A DNA stretch of 32,830 bases, from the NCBI GenBank assembly GCA_035529315.1, contig DATKWZ010000042.1, forward strand, positions 1-32,830, given 5' to 3'. Shown one piece after another: positions 19,580-31,069 of the stretch. This DNA is from Anaerolineae bacterium. GTDB lineage: Bacteria > Desulfobacterota > Desulfobacteria > Desulfobacterales > ETH-SRB1. The notes under the pieces are model-generated. The model saw only the letters and a list, made by a program, of their open reading frames with translations. It had not been told where the DNA came from and did not search any database. The stretch's first letter is position 1; each line of letters opens with the position of its first letter. The translations under genes were made by a program, and so were the position numbers.

Positions 19580-20746
19580 ATGGAAAAATTTGCAAGAATA
19601 GATCGTCTTCCACCTTATGTGTTTACAACTGTTAACAAAATAAAGATGGATGCAAGACATGCTGGCGAGGATATTGTAGACCTTGGAATGGGCAACCCTG
19701 ATCTTCCCACCCCAAAGCATATCGTCGACAAGCTGTTGGAAGCAGCTCAAAAACCCCACAACCACAGATATTCGGCATCAAAGGGCATTACAAAGCTTAG
19801 GATGGCTATTTCAAGCTGGTACAAACGAAGATTTGACGTTGACATAGACCATGAGGAGGAGGCTATAGTCACAATCGGCGCCAAGGACGGCATATCCCAT
19901 CTTGTCCTTGTTACAATAAGACCCGGAGATGTTGTGTTTACTCAAAATCCAACCTATCCGATTCATCCATTCTCCGCAATTATTGCCGGAGGAGAAGTGC
20001 GCGGAATACCTGTGGGGCCAGATTCGGACTTCTTTGAAAATCTGGTTGAAGCCACAAGACAGACATGGCCCAGGCCAAAACTGTTGATTATAAGCTACCC
20101 TCACAACCCAACAACCGAGGTTGTCAACCTGGAGTTTTTTGAAAAAATCGTGGCTTATGCAAAGGAATACAATATTATGGTAATCCATGATTTTGCTTAT
20201 GCCGACCTTGTTTTTGACGGGTATAAAGCCCCCAGTTTTTTGCAGGTAAAAGGAGCCAAGGATGTAGGGGTGGAATTCTTTTCCCTTTCTAAAAGTTACA
20301 GCATGCCGGGCTGGAGGGTAGGCTTTTGTGTTGGAAACAGAGAAATAGTCGGCGCCCTGCGCAGAATAAAAAGCTATCTTGACTACGGGATTTTTCAGCC
20401 GATTCAGATTGCATCCATCATAGCCTTAAACGGCCCTCAGGATTGTGTTACAGAAATATGCAACATCTATAAAGAGCGAAGAGATGCCCTGATATCCGGC
20501 CTGAATCGAGTTGGCTGGGATATAAAAAGCCCAAAAGGAACCATGTTTGTATGGGGAAAAATTCCTGAACAATATCTAAAAATGGGTTCGGTAGAATTCT
20601 CCAAATTTCTGATTAAAGAGGCTCAGGTAGCTGTTTCTCCCGGGCTGGGTTTCGGCGAATACGGAGATGAATACGTCCGTTTTGCGCTTATTGAAAACAA
20701 CATGCGCATAAACCAGGCTGTAAGGGGAATTAAAAAAATATTATAG
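19580..20746 (+). CDS. alaC: Alanine aminotransferase AlaC-type (class I PLP enzyme)
   Basis: A 388-residue fold-type I aminotransferase. It starts [19 protein letters not shown] and contains [21 protein letters not shown], the glycine/PLP-binding [33 protein letters not shown] and the PLP lysine in [17 protein letters not shown]. These features match AlaC (YfdZ), which interconverts pyruvate/glutamate with alanine/2-oxoglutarate. The order alaC-hom-thrH, with 11 bases between alaC and hom, indicates an operon. In such clusters an aspartate- or methionine-related role for the aminotransferase is also possible. Confidence 0.85.
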   Translation: MEKFARIDRLPPYVFTTVNKIKMDARHAGEDIVDLGMGNPDLPTPKHIVDKLLEAAQKPHNHRYSASKGITKLRMAISSWYKRRFDVDIDHEEEAIVTIGAKDGISHLVLVTIRPGDVVFTQNPTYPIHPFSAIIAGGEVRGIPVGPDSDFFENLVEATRQTWPRPKLLIISYPHNPTTEVVNLEFFEKIVAYAKEYNIMVIHDFAYADLVFDGYKAPSFLQVKGAKDVGVEFFSLSKSYSMPGWRVGFCVGNREIVGALRRIKSYLDYGIFQPIQIASIIALNGPQDCVTEICNIYKERRDALISGLNRVGWDIKSPKGTMFVWGKIPEQYLKMGSVEFSKFLIKEAQVAVSPGLGFGEYGDEYVRFALIENNMRINQAVRGIKKIL

Positions 20747-20757
20747 GCACAGGCAAT

Positions 20758-22074
20758 ATGAAACAAATTAATATTGGTTTGCTTGGATGCGGTACCGTAG
20801 GCACCGGTGTTGCAAAGATTCTGATTGAAAACAAAGAGCTTGTTTCCGCCCGGGTCGGGGCATCACTATCATTAAAACATGTCGCGGATATTGATATAAA
20901 AAGGGATCGGAAAATCAAGTTTGATGAAGGGGTCCTGGTAACCGATGCCCGCAAGGTGGTTGAGGATCCGCAAATAGATATAATTGTCGAGATGATCGGT
21001 GGGGTGGGAATTGCAAAGGAGCTTATTTTAAGAGCAATAGACAATGGCAAACAGATTGTAACCGCAAACAAGGCCCTTCTTGCAACCCAGGGCAATGTTC
21101 TTTTCAAAGCCGCTTATGCAAATGGGGTTGATCTTGCTTTTGAGGCAAGCGTTGGCGGATGTATGCCTGTTATAAAATCGATTAGGGAGTCTCTGGTTGG
21201 TGATCACATAAAATCAATGACCGGCATATTAAACGGTACCTGTAACTATATTCTGTCAAAAAGCACATATGATGGAATTACATTTGAAGCAGCCCTGTCT
21301 GAAGCGCAGGCCAAAGGCTTTGCAGAGGCAGACCCATCGCTGGATGTGGAGGGAACAGATACCGCACACAAACTGGCCATATTAACATCTATTGCATACG
21401 GTATGGAGATTAATTTTAATGATATTTATATTGAAGGAATATCAAAAATTACCCCCATGGATATCGATTTTGCCAATCAATTCGGGTACAGGATAAAGCT
21501 TTTGGCTATAAGCAAAAACAGGGAACAAGAGGTTGAAGCAAGGGTGCATCCTGCAATGATACCGTTTGACAATCAGTTGTCAAACGTAAACGGTTCTTTG
21601 AATGCGATTACAATTTCGGGTGATGCTGTCGGCGACATGATGCTTTATGGCCTTGGCGCTGGTATGATGCCAACAGCCAGCGCGGTTGTTGGAGATATAG
21701 CAGATCTGGCCCGCAACCTTTTATCCGGCACAAGGGGAAGGATTCCATTACTGTCCTACCAGATGGAAAATATAAGAAAAATTCCGATCATGCCGGTTGA
21801 CGACATCTTTACCAATTACTATTTCAGGTTCTCTGCGGCAGATCGTCCCGGGGTTTTATCTAAAATATCGGGCATACTGGGTAATCGTGGCATCAGCATC
21901 AAATCCGTGCAGCAAAAAGGACGTAAATCGATTGGCTCGGTTCCTATTGTCATCCTCACGCACCTTGCAAAGGAACATGATGTTCAAACAGCTCTATCCG
22001 AGATTGAAGCCCTTAATATTGTCAGCGACAGGCCGGTTCTCATAAGGGTCGAGGAAACTAATTGCCATATTTGA
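20758..22074 (+). CDS. hom: Homoserine dehydrogenase
   Basis: A 438-residue enzyme that reduces aspartate semialdehyde to homoserine, the branch point to threonine and methionine. The NAD(P)-binding domain starts INIGLLGCGTVGTGVAKIL. The catalytic domain has TANKALLA, EASVGGCMPVIKSIRESL, GILNGTCNYIL, AKGFAEADPSLDVEGTD and AHKLAILTSI. A C-terminal ACT domain (about residues 350-428, FRFSAADRPGVLSKISGIL) points to feedback control by an amino acid, probably threonine. It lies between alaC and thrH with short gaps, and no threonine synthase is seen in the window. Confidence 0.96.
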   Translation: MKQINIGLLGCGTVGTGVAKILIENKELVSARVGASLSLKHVADIDIKRDRKIKFDEGVLVTDARKVVEDPQIDIIVEMIGGVGIAKELILRAIDNGKQIVTANKALLATQGNVLFKAAYANGVDLAFEASVGGCMPVIKSIRESLVGDHIKSMTGILNGTCNYILSKSTYDGITFEAALSEAQAKGFAEADPSLDVEGTDTAHKLAILTSIAYGMEINFNDIYIEGISKITPMDIDFANQFGYRIKLLAISKNREQEVEARVHPAMIPFDNQLSNVNGSLNAITISGDAVGDMMLYGLGAGMMPTASAVVGDIADLARNLLSGTRGRIPLLSYQMENIRKIPIMPVDDIFTNYYFRFSAADRPGVLSKISGILGNRGISIKSVQQKGRKSIGSVPIVILTHLAKEHDVQTALSEIEALNIVSDRPVLIRVEETNCHI

Positions 22075-22087
22075 TACAAGAGGTGTG

Positions 22088-22696
22088 ATGTATATTGTCT
22101 GTTCAGATTTAGAAGGTGTTTTTGTTCCTGAAATATGGATACAGGTCTCTGAACAGACCGGTATCAAAGAGCTAGGGCTCACTACTCGTGATATATCCGA
22201 TTATGATGTTTTGATGAAAAAACGGATTGATATCCTTCACGAGAACCGGCTTAAGCTTAAAGACATTACAAATGTTATCGATTCAATAAATCCCCTTGAC
22301 GGGGCGATGAATTTTCTGGAATGGCTCAGATCACAGACCCAGGTAATAATTCTTTCGGATACATTTGTTGAGTTTGCAGGACCTTTAATGAAAAAGCTGG
22401 GCCGGCCGACCCTTTTTTGCAACTCTCTATCAATAGACACTGGCGGATATATTACTGGATATAATCTCCGACAAAATGACGGCAAGCGTAAGGCTGTGCT
22501 TTCCTTAAAAAGCCTCAATTATAAGATAATAGCCTTTGGCGACTCCTATAATGATATAAACATGCTCAAAGAGGCCGATACCGGCATCCTGTTCCGGCCT
22601 CCGGACAATGTAAAAAACGAATTCCCTGAGCTTTTGGTTTCATATCAATATGATGAACTTAGAAAAATTATCGAAAAAACACTGGCAACAACATGA
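22088..22696 (+). CDS. thrH: Phosphoserine phosphatase / homoserine phosphotransferase ThrH
   Basis: A HAD-superfamily enzyme of about 202 residues that closely follows Pseudomonas ThrH. Motif I is CSDLEGVFVPEIWI; then come TTRDISDYDVLMKKR, motif II ILSDTFVEF, and GDSYNDINML near the end. ThrH dephosphorylates phosphoserine and can transfer the phosphate to homoserine, giving phosphohomoserine for threonine synthesis. Directly behind hom it probably substitutes for a homoserine kinase (ThrB), which is absent here. ATG 22088 is preferred over GTG 22085 because AAGAGGTG lies just upstream. Confidence 0.93.
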   Translation: MYIVCSDLEGVFVPEIWIQVSEQTGIKELGLTTRDISDYDVLMKKRIDILHENRLKLKDITNVIDSINPLDGAMNFLEWLRSQTQVIILSDTFVEFAGPLMKKLGRPTLFCNSLSIDTGGYITGYNLRQNDGKRKAVLSLKSLNYKIIAFGDSYNDINMLKEADTGILFRPPDNVKNEFPELLVSYQYDELRKIIEKTLATT

Positions 22697-22725
22697 GGTC
22701 TCAACTTAACATTGTTTTTTAATTT

Positions 22726-23127
22726 ATGACTACACATAAAACAACATACAGGGTTATTTACGGCGACACGGATAAAATGGGTATAGCTTATCATGCAAAC
22801 TACCTGCGCTGGTTTGAAATAGGCCGCTCCGAAATGTTCAGATCTGTTGGTGTTACCTATAAGAAAATAGAGGCAAAAGGTGTTTTGCTTCCTGTATCCG
22901 AGGCTTACTGCAAATTTTTGTTTCCAGCGCAATATGATGATGTTTTGGTTATAAAAACCGCTGTTGATAATGACTTTAAGGGGGGTATAAAGTTTGTATA
23001 TACAATTGTCAGTGAGGATGGCCAAAAGATTTTAGCAAAAGGTTACACCAAACATGCATGCGTTGATAATAACGGCAGGTTAATCCGTCCGCCAAAATTT
23101 TTAACAGAGCTTATTGAAACCAGATGA
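22726..23127 (+). CDS. YbgC/4HBT-family acyl-CoA thioesterase
   Basis: A 133-residue hotdog-fold protein. The catalytic-region motif is YGDTDKMGIAYHANYLRWFEIGR, with the conserved aspartate and the YHANY turn, and HACVDNNGR lies near the end. YbgC-type thioesterases hydrolyse short-chain or ACP-bound acyl groups in the cytosol. No tol-pal genes are adjacent. The end lies eight bases before the hldE ATG, so the two are probably one transcript. Confidence 0.85.
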   Translation: MTTHKTTYRVIYGDTDKMGIAYHANYLRWFEIGRSEMFRSVGVTYKKIEAKGVLLPVSEAYCKFLFPAQYDDVLVIKTAVDNDFKGGIKFVYTIVSEDGQKILAKGYTKHACVDNNGRLIRPPKFLTELIETR

Positions 23128-23134
23128 AATAGTT

Positions 23135-24613
23135 ATGACTTTTGATATTTCAAAATTTGAAAGATGTAACATCCTCGTTGTCGGAGATTTAATGGTCGAT
23201 GAATACTTGTGGGGTAATGTCGACCGGATATCTCCGGAAGCGCCGGTCCAGGTTGTTTCGGTTAAAGAAGAGAACTATACTCTGGGTGGATCCGGAAACG
23301 TCGTAAACAACCTTATAGCGCTTGGAGCAAAGGTTTCACTGGCAGGAGTAATAGGTTCAGACAGATATGGACATCTTTTGCTCGCAACATTAAACGAACT
23401 CGGCATTAATACCGACGGGGTTGTCGAGGAACCGGAAAGGCTCACGACCAGAAAAACCAGAATTATTTCCGGCAACCAGCAGGTCCTTAGAATCGACAGG
23501 GAAACAAAAAAAGACATATCCGGACAAACCCTTGATCTTATATTAAATTATATTGAGAGTGTAATATCTGATGTGGATCTGGTATTAATTTCCGATTACG
23601 GCAAGGGGTTAATTACGAAGTCTTTGCTTAGCTCGCTGACAGCTGTTGTAAAAAAACACAAAAAGATATCTGTAGCCGATCCAAAAGGGCGTGATTTTTT
23701 AAAATATTCAGGTGTTTCTTTACTTACTCCGAACAAAAAGGAGGCAGCCCTTGCCTCTGGAATAGAGATTATCGACGAATCAACCTTAATTAAAGCCGGA
23801 AACAGGATTCTTGAAACTGTAAAGATAGAAAAGCTTCTTATTACATGTGGCAAGGACGGAATGGTTTTATTTGAGCATAATAAAAAACCTTATTATATCT
23901 CTGCTCAGGCAAGGCAGGTCTTCGATGTGTCAGGAGCCGGAGATACTGTAATCGCCGTCTTAGGACTTGTAGTCGCTTCAGGAGCCTCTTTTGCAAAAGC
24001 TGCAACCATTGCTAATACAGCAGCAGGTATTGTGGTAAGCAAGGTTGGAACGTCGACTGTGTCAAAAAACGAACTTTTATCGGCCTTGACACCTGGTTGT
24101 GACTATGCCTCAACCAAACATATATCTTTTTCAGAACTTCCGGCTGTTGTGCAGAAGCTTAAGGCCGACAATAAAAAAATTGTTCTTACAAACGGTTGTT
24201 TTGATCTTTTGCATTCAGGTCATATTATGCTTCTTGCCGCCTCAAAGAAGCTTGGAGATGTGCTTGTTGTCGCTATTGATGATGATGAGTCTGTAGCCAG
24301 CATTAAGGGGCACGGAAGACCGATAATCAGCGAAAAGGAGCGTATAAGCATCTTGGTCGCGTTAAATTCCGTTGATTATGTTGTGGTTTTTTCTTCAAAA
24401 CAACTTAATAAAATAATTGAAATTATTCGTCCAGACATACTCACAAAGGGCGGCAATTATATGTTTGAAGATGTTACAGGAAGAGAGATTGTTGAGAGGT
24501 TCGGCGGAAGGGTAGTGCTTATTCCTGTTATAAAAAATATCTCGTCAAGCAGTATCATAAATAATATTAGAAATTCTGATATTGAACCGCAAAAACTAAC
24601 TCTAACCAGGTAG
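23135..24613 (+). CDS. hldE: Bifunctional heptose kinase/adenylyltransferase HldE
   Basis: A 492-residue fused enzyme of ADP-heptose synthesis for the LPS core. The N-terminal PfkB kinase domain (about 1-330: VVGDLMVDEYLWGNVDRISPE, GGSGNVVNNLIALG, and the catalytic SGAGDT) phosphorylates heptose-7-phosphate at C1. The C-terminal nucleotidyltransferase domain (about 350-492: LTNGCFDLLHSGHI, ISEKERI) makes ADP-heptose. ATG 23135 is used; a TTG at 23114 overlapping the thioesterase would add seven residues. Together with lptD and kdnA/kdnB it fits an LPS with a heptose- and 8-amino-Kdo-containing core. Confidence 0.95.
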   Translation: MTFDISKFERCNILVVGDLMVDEYLWGNVDRISPEAPVQVVSVKEENYTLGGSGNVVNNLIALGAKVSLAGVIGSDRYGHLLLATLNELGINTDGVVEEPERLTTRKTRIISGNQQVLRIDRETKKDISGQTLDLILNYIESVISDVDLVLISDYGKGLITKSLLSSLTAVVKKHKKISVADPKGRDFLKYSGVSLLTPNKKEAALASGIEIIDESTLIKAGNRILETVKIEKLLITCGKDGMVLFEHNKKPYYISAQARQVFDVSGAGDTVIAVLGLVVASGASFAKAATIANTAAGIVVSKVGTSTVSKNELLSALTPGCDYASTKHISFSELPAVVQKLKADNKKIVLTNGCFDLLHSGHIMLLAASKKLGDVLVVAIDDDESVASIKGHGRPIISEKERISILVALNSVDYVVVFSSKQLNKIIEIIRPDILTKGGNYMFEDVTGREIVERFGGRVVLIPVIKNISSSSIINNIRNSDIEPQKLTLTR

Positions 24614-24681
24614 CCCGATAAAAAAATATATTTATTGAAATTAACCGTTTTTATATTCGCTCGCTATTGCGGTTCAACATA

Positions 24682-24996
24682 ATGTTATTTATCAATAAAA
24701 GCAATAAAGGCATCGTGTTTAAAGTGTTTGTTCAACCAAAATCTTCAAAAAACATGATAGCAGGTATTTATGGCGATGCGATTAAAATTAAACTTACAGC
24801 TCCTCCTGTAAATGGGGCTGCAAACAAAATGTGCATAAAATATCTGGCGAATATTCTAAAAATTCCACAAGCAAAATTTGAAATAATATCAGGACATACA
24901 AGTCGTACAAAACATCTTCTTATTAAATATAATGACAATAAATATTCAGAAACCGAGTTTGAATATTTAACAGGTTTAATTAAAGCATTGTTATAA
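24682..24996 (+). CDS. DUF167 (YggU-family) protein
   Basis: A 104-residue protein of the small DUF167/YggU family. It shows VQPKSSKNMIAGIYGDAIKIKLTAPPVNGAAN, the family's most conserved core, then IISGHTSRTKHLLI. The function is not known; members often sit beside yggT or purine/stress genes. The start at ATG 24682 is used rather than TTG 24667, which has no ribosome site. It stands between hldE and the tRNA and is AT-rich. Confidence 0.85.
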   Translation: MLFINKSNKGIVFKVFVQPKSSKNMIAGIYGDAIKIKLTAPPVNGAANKMCIKYLANILKIPQAKFEIISGHTSRTKHLLIKYNDNKYSETEFEYLTGLIKALL

Positions 24997-25007
24997 AATA
25001 AAAAATC

Positions 25008-25036
25008 TTGACTTAATTTTTTATTTTACCTATTTT
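25008..25036 (+). promoter_or_regulatory. Promoter of the initiator tRNA gene
   Basis: A -35 TTGACT at 25008-25013 and -10 TATTTT at 25031-25036 are separated by exactly 17 bases, 15 bases before the tRNA. Transcription would start near 25043. Confidence 0.6.
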
Positions 25037-25051
25037 GTGTTTTTTACATGA

Positions 25052-25128
<77 letters not shown>

Positions 25129-25445
25129 TCTTTCTTTGCAAAATATCTCCTGTTAACCAATTACTGCGTCAGATTCAATTTTTAATCCTTAGGCTCAATT
25201 TTTCTATCTTATATAAACACAAATATTGTTAGCTTTTTTGTATTGATATTTTATCAATAATTAATTACTTATAAACAATATTTTTTTATATGTTTATAAT
25301 ATCAATTTTTTAAACATAACAATAGCTGGTTTTTTATAATACTTTTTTGTTTTTTTATTTAGTAAAACAGACAGGTTAAAAAGTTGTTATAGTTATAAAC
25401 ATACATTAAAGATAATCTTTTATAACTTAATATAGGAATAAAGAT
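25129..25445. other. AT-rich gap upstream of dnaN with origin-like repeats
   Basis: 317 bp of very AT-rich, gene-free DNA. TTATAAACA occurs exactly at 25269-25277, on the minus strand at 25291-25299, and at 25393-25401, with a one-mismatch copy at 25211-25219. It differs from the consensus DnaA box TTATCCACA at two bases. A perfect 8-bp hairpin with a three-base loop lies at 25241-25259. The position in front of dnaN-gyrB and the AT content suit a chromosomal origin or its unwinding region. No consensus DnaA box, dnaA or recF is seen, so this is only a candidate. Confidence 0.35.
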
Positions 25446-29002
<3,557 letters not shown>

Positions 29003-29037
29003 AAACGGTTATCAATCAACCATAAACGGTTACTAAT

Positions 29038-29829
29038 ATGCATATTCATCAGGTAGAAGCAAGAGACTTGCCCGATCTATGGTTTCAGGCAATACATGAT
29101 ATATTTGATCGTGGAAGAAGGTTTAAAATTGATCGTGGTTCATATGCGGGACAAACGCGTCTGGAATACGATTTTTTTATTGGTCATGTGAAACATCCCG
29201 GCACACAACCCCTGTTGCCTGATATTCCTCCGGCATGCGGGATACCAAATCCTGTTGAAGAAGCATATATTTACGGAGGAGAAGGACATAACAGATCATA
29301 CCTTGAATACCTTATGACCTCGGATAAAGAGGTCGGCGAATCATACACTTATGGCGAGAGACTGACGGGCGCTCCGATTACAGGGAACAAGCTTGCCTGG
29401 TGGAAAAAACGCGATGCAGAGATCATAGATGTTAGAGAGATTGACGGAAAAGCTGTTTTTGAAAAGCAAGGGACTCTTTATATTAATCAGATTGAGTGGG
29501 TGATTCAGACATATAAAAAATACGGATACCGTAACAACCAGATGGTGCTCCAGGTTGCGCATCCTTCCGATATTACCTTGCTTGATCCGCCATGTTTACG
29601 TTCTATAGATACCCGGATACAGGATGAAACCCTTCACTTTATTATTTATTTTCGTTCATGGGATCTCTGGGGAGGGCTGCCTGCAAACCTGGCAGGAATT
29701 CAAAACCTGAAAGAGTATATGGCGGCTGAGATAGGGGTACAGGACGGTGAGATGATTGTCGAAAGCAAGGGGCTTCATCTTTATGGTTATGCGGAGGATC
29801 TTGCAAAGTTAAGATGTATGAAAGGATAA
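29038..29829 (+). CDS. Thymidylate synthase, methanogen-like type
   Basis: A 263-residue protein of the ThyA fold, which methylates dUMP to dTMP with methylene-tetrahydrofolate. The likely nucleophile is C186 in [10 protein letters not shown]. The dUMP-binding region reads [16 protein letters not shown], with the asparagine that recognises uracil. The C-terminal segment is [11 protein letters not shown]. Ordinary bacterial ThyA has PCH at the nucleophile and R-S-x-D followed by G-x-P-x-N; here the histidine after the cysteine is leucine and W surrounds the aspartate. This pattern recalls the thymidylate synthases of methanogens. It follows gyrB after 35 bp that contain two copies of aaacggtta. 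The subtype is a by-eye judgement. Confidence 0.75.
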   Translation: MHIHQVEARDLPDLWFQAIHDIFDRGRRFKIDRGSYAGQTRLEYDFFIGHVKHPGTQPLLPDIPPACGIPNPVEEAYIYGGEGHNRSYLEYLMTSDKEVGESYTYGERLTGAPITGNKLAWWKKRDAEIIDVREIDGKAVFEKQGTLYINQIEWVIQTYKKYGYRNNQMVLQVAHPSDITLLDPPCLRSIDTRIQDETLHFIIYFRSWDLWGGLPANLAGIQNLKEYMAAEIGVQDGEMIVESKGLHLYGYAEDLAKLRCMKG

Positions 29830-29837
29830 AGAGGGTC

Positions 29838-30159
29838 CAACCTCGCTTCAAGAATATTCAGACGTTCTTCGCGCTGGCTTCCGCCTATTATCTCCCCTGT
29901 TTTCGGCACAAGAACATCCATGGCCGCAACTGTTTTTCTGCTGAAAGCCGTCCCGATACTGTCAGATTTGTTGCAGCGCCAAAAAAATCGAGCGAAAAGT
30001 CGGTCTTTCCACCCGTATGTTTTTAAGGCATGACCCGTCGTTAATTTCTAAAAAGGAAAAGCCCTTTGAATCACGCCGGGTTCTGATCCACCCCATTATA
30101 ATTACATTATCTATGGGTTTGTCTGGCTTTAAAAGATTTAATATTCTAATGCGCTTCAT
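29838..30159 (-). pseudogene. asnS: Decayed asparaginyl-tRNA synthetase (asnS)
   Basis: Three collinear AsnRS pieces lie on the minus strand in different frames. Segment 1 (30159-30007) is the start, with [20 protein letters not shown] and GSCLKNI of the anticodon-binding OB domain. Segment 2 (30001-29933) has [20 protein letters not shown] of the catalytic core (class II motif region). Segment 3 (29936-29838) has [20 protein letters not shown] near the C-terminus. The pieces total about 105 codons against roughly 430-460 for an intact AsnRS, so at least two large internal deletions and frame shifts have occurred. A functional copy elsewhere, or transamidation by GatCAB, would make its loss tolerable. 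Confidence 0.85.
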
Positions 30160-30195
30160 CTTGTCGGATAATCTCCATTTAAAATTTCATTTTTT

Positions 30196-30265
30196 ACCAC
30201 AGAGCTTTCAGATAACGCAAAGAAAATTTTTCCCTCGTTCCCACGCTCCAGCGTGGGAATGCATA
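30196..30265 (+). repeat. Composite repeat, copy A (left of toxin-antitoxin pair)
   Basis: An ACCACAGAG tract (30196-30204) is followed by the palindrome ttcccacgct-cc-agcgtgggaa (30238-30259) and GCATA. A similar composite lies at 30985-31050 on the other side of the RHH/MazF pair. Confidence 0.7.
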
Positions 30266-30330
30266 TAGCCAACAAAAACAGCTTGCTTTTTGGCTTATTG
30301 TGTGGCATGCTAATTAATAGATTCTTTGTA

Positions 30331-30352
30331 GGCTCTATTCCCCGAATAGGCC
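30331..30352 (+). promoter_or_regulatory. Possible operator of the toxin-antitoxin operon
   Basis: A short palindrome, CTATTC-CCC-GAATAG (30335-30349), with partly complementary GGC flanks lies about 30 bases before the antitoxin start. Antitoxins of the RHH type usually bind such sites to repress their own operon. Confidence 0.3.
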
Positions 30353-30377
30353 GAAACAGCTCATGGGAGGTAAAATT

Positions 30378-30608
30378 ATGCCTTATGTAAAAAAACAATT
30401 TTCTTTGAGTTTAGAGCAAAACGAATTCATTGATAAAATAGTCAGGAAAAAGTCATTTAAAGACAAGAGCGAGGTTGTGAGATACGGAATCGAACTGCTT
30501 AAGCAGCAATTTCAGGACATGGAACTTCGAGAAATGGCTAAAGATTATTCTATTGACCGTGATTTTGTTCAAATCGGGAAAAGGGGGAGTAAATTACAAG
30601 GCTTATGA
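30378..30608 (+). CDS. Ribbon-helix-helix antitoxin
   Basis: A 76-residue protein. The N-terminus KKQFSLSLEQNEFIDKIVRKKSFKDKSEVVRYGIELLK has the beta strand, helix and SEVVRYGIELL second helix typical of ribbon-helix-helix antitoxins of ParD/MazE-like type. A charged tail follows and would mask the toxin. GGGAGG at 30365-30370 fixes the start at 30378 rather than 30363. Its stop overlaps the toxin's ATG, as in toxin-antitoxin operons. Confidence 0.8.
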   Translation: MPYVKKQFSLSLEQNEFIDKIVRKKSFKDKSEVVRYGIELLKQQFQDMELREMAKDYSIDRDFVQIGKRGSKLQGL

Positions 30609-30973
30609 ATCGTTTTGAGATATGGAATATCCGGCAACAAGCTTCATCTTGTTCGAGCGAACCTCCTCAACCTGCAGACAGCTCAAAGGCTGACAGGCCA
30701 TATATTATCGTTTCTCCTGATGCGGTAAATCGAGTAACCGCATATCCTTTTGTTACTGTGATACCTTTGCAGGATCGGAAACAGAGAAAGAAATATCCAA
30801 CCGATGTATGGATAAGTCCGTCAGGAGCCAATAGCCTTAAAAAGGAATCCATAGCGTTTTGCCAGTTGATTTATACCATTGAAAAGAGCTTTTTGGAATT
30901 TCGAATCGGTATGCTTGAGAGCGTCTATCAGGAGGAAATAACAGCAGCTCTCAGAAGGTTCCTGGTTTTGTGA
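30605..30973 (+). CDS. MazF/PemK-type toxin
   Basis: A 122-residue protein. The core DRPYIIVSPDAVNRV, VTVIPLQDRKQ, PTDVWISPSGANSLKKESIAFCQL and IGMLE fits the MazF/PemK ribonuclease fold, whose members cleave mRNA when free of antitoxin. The catalytic arginine of the RPYIIVSP loop and the serine/threonine positions look intact. The N-terminus carries an unusual serine-rich stretch (QQASSCSSEPPQPADSS) before the fold; a similar region is a short loop in most MazF proteins. Translation starts inside the antitoxin stop, so the pair is coupled. Confidence 0.8.
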   Translation: MNRFEIWNIRQQASSCSSEPPQPADSSKADRPYIIVSPDAVNRVTAYPFVTVIPLQDRKQRKKYPTDVWISPSGANSLKKESIAFCQLIYTIEKSFLEFRIGMLESVYQEEITAALRRFLVL

Positions 30974-30984
30974 TGGGTTTTTTT

Positions 30985-31050
30985 ACCACAGAGATCACTG
31001 AGAACACAGAGAGAATGCCTCTTCCCCACGCTCCAGCGTGGGAATGCATA
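30985..31050 (+). repeat. Composite repeat, copy B (right of toxin-antitoxin pair)
   Basis: An ACCACAGAG tract at 30985 is followed by a palindrome with one changed base (CCCACGCT at 31025-31032, AGCGTGGG at 31035-31042) and GAATGCATA (31042-31050). It is the same order and spacing as copy A at 30196. Confidence 0.7.
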
Positions 31051-31069
31051 CGGAACAAGAAGAGTATAA

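Noticed and set aside
30196..31050. Repeat pair considered as a CRISPR array
   Set aside because: Only two copies are present, separated by two genes and carrying a palindrome; no short regular spacers or cas genes are seen.
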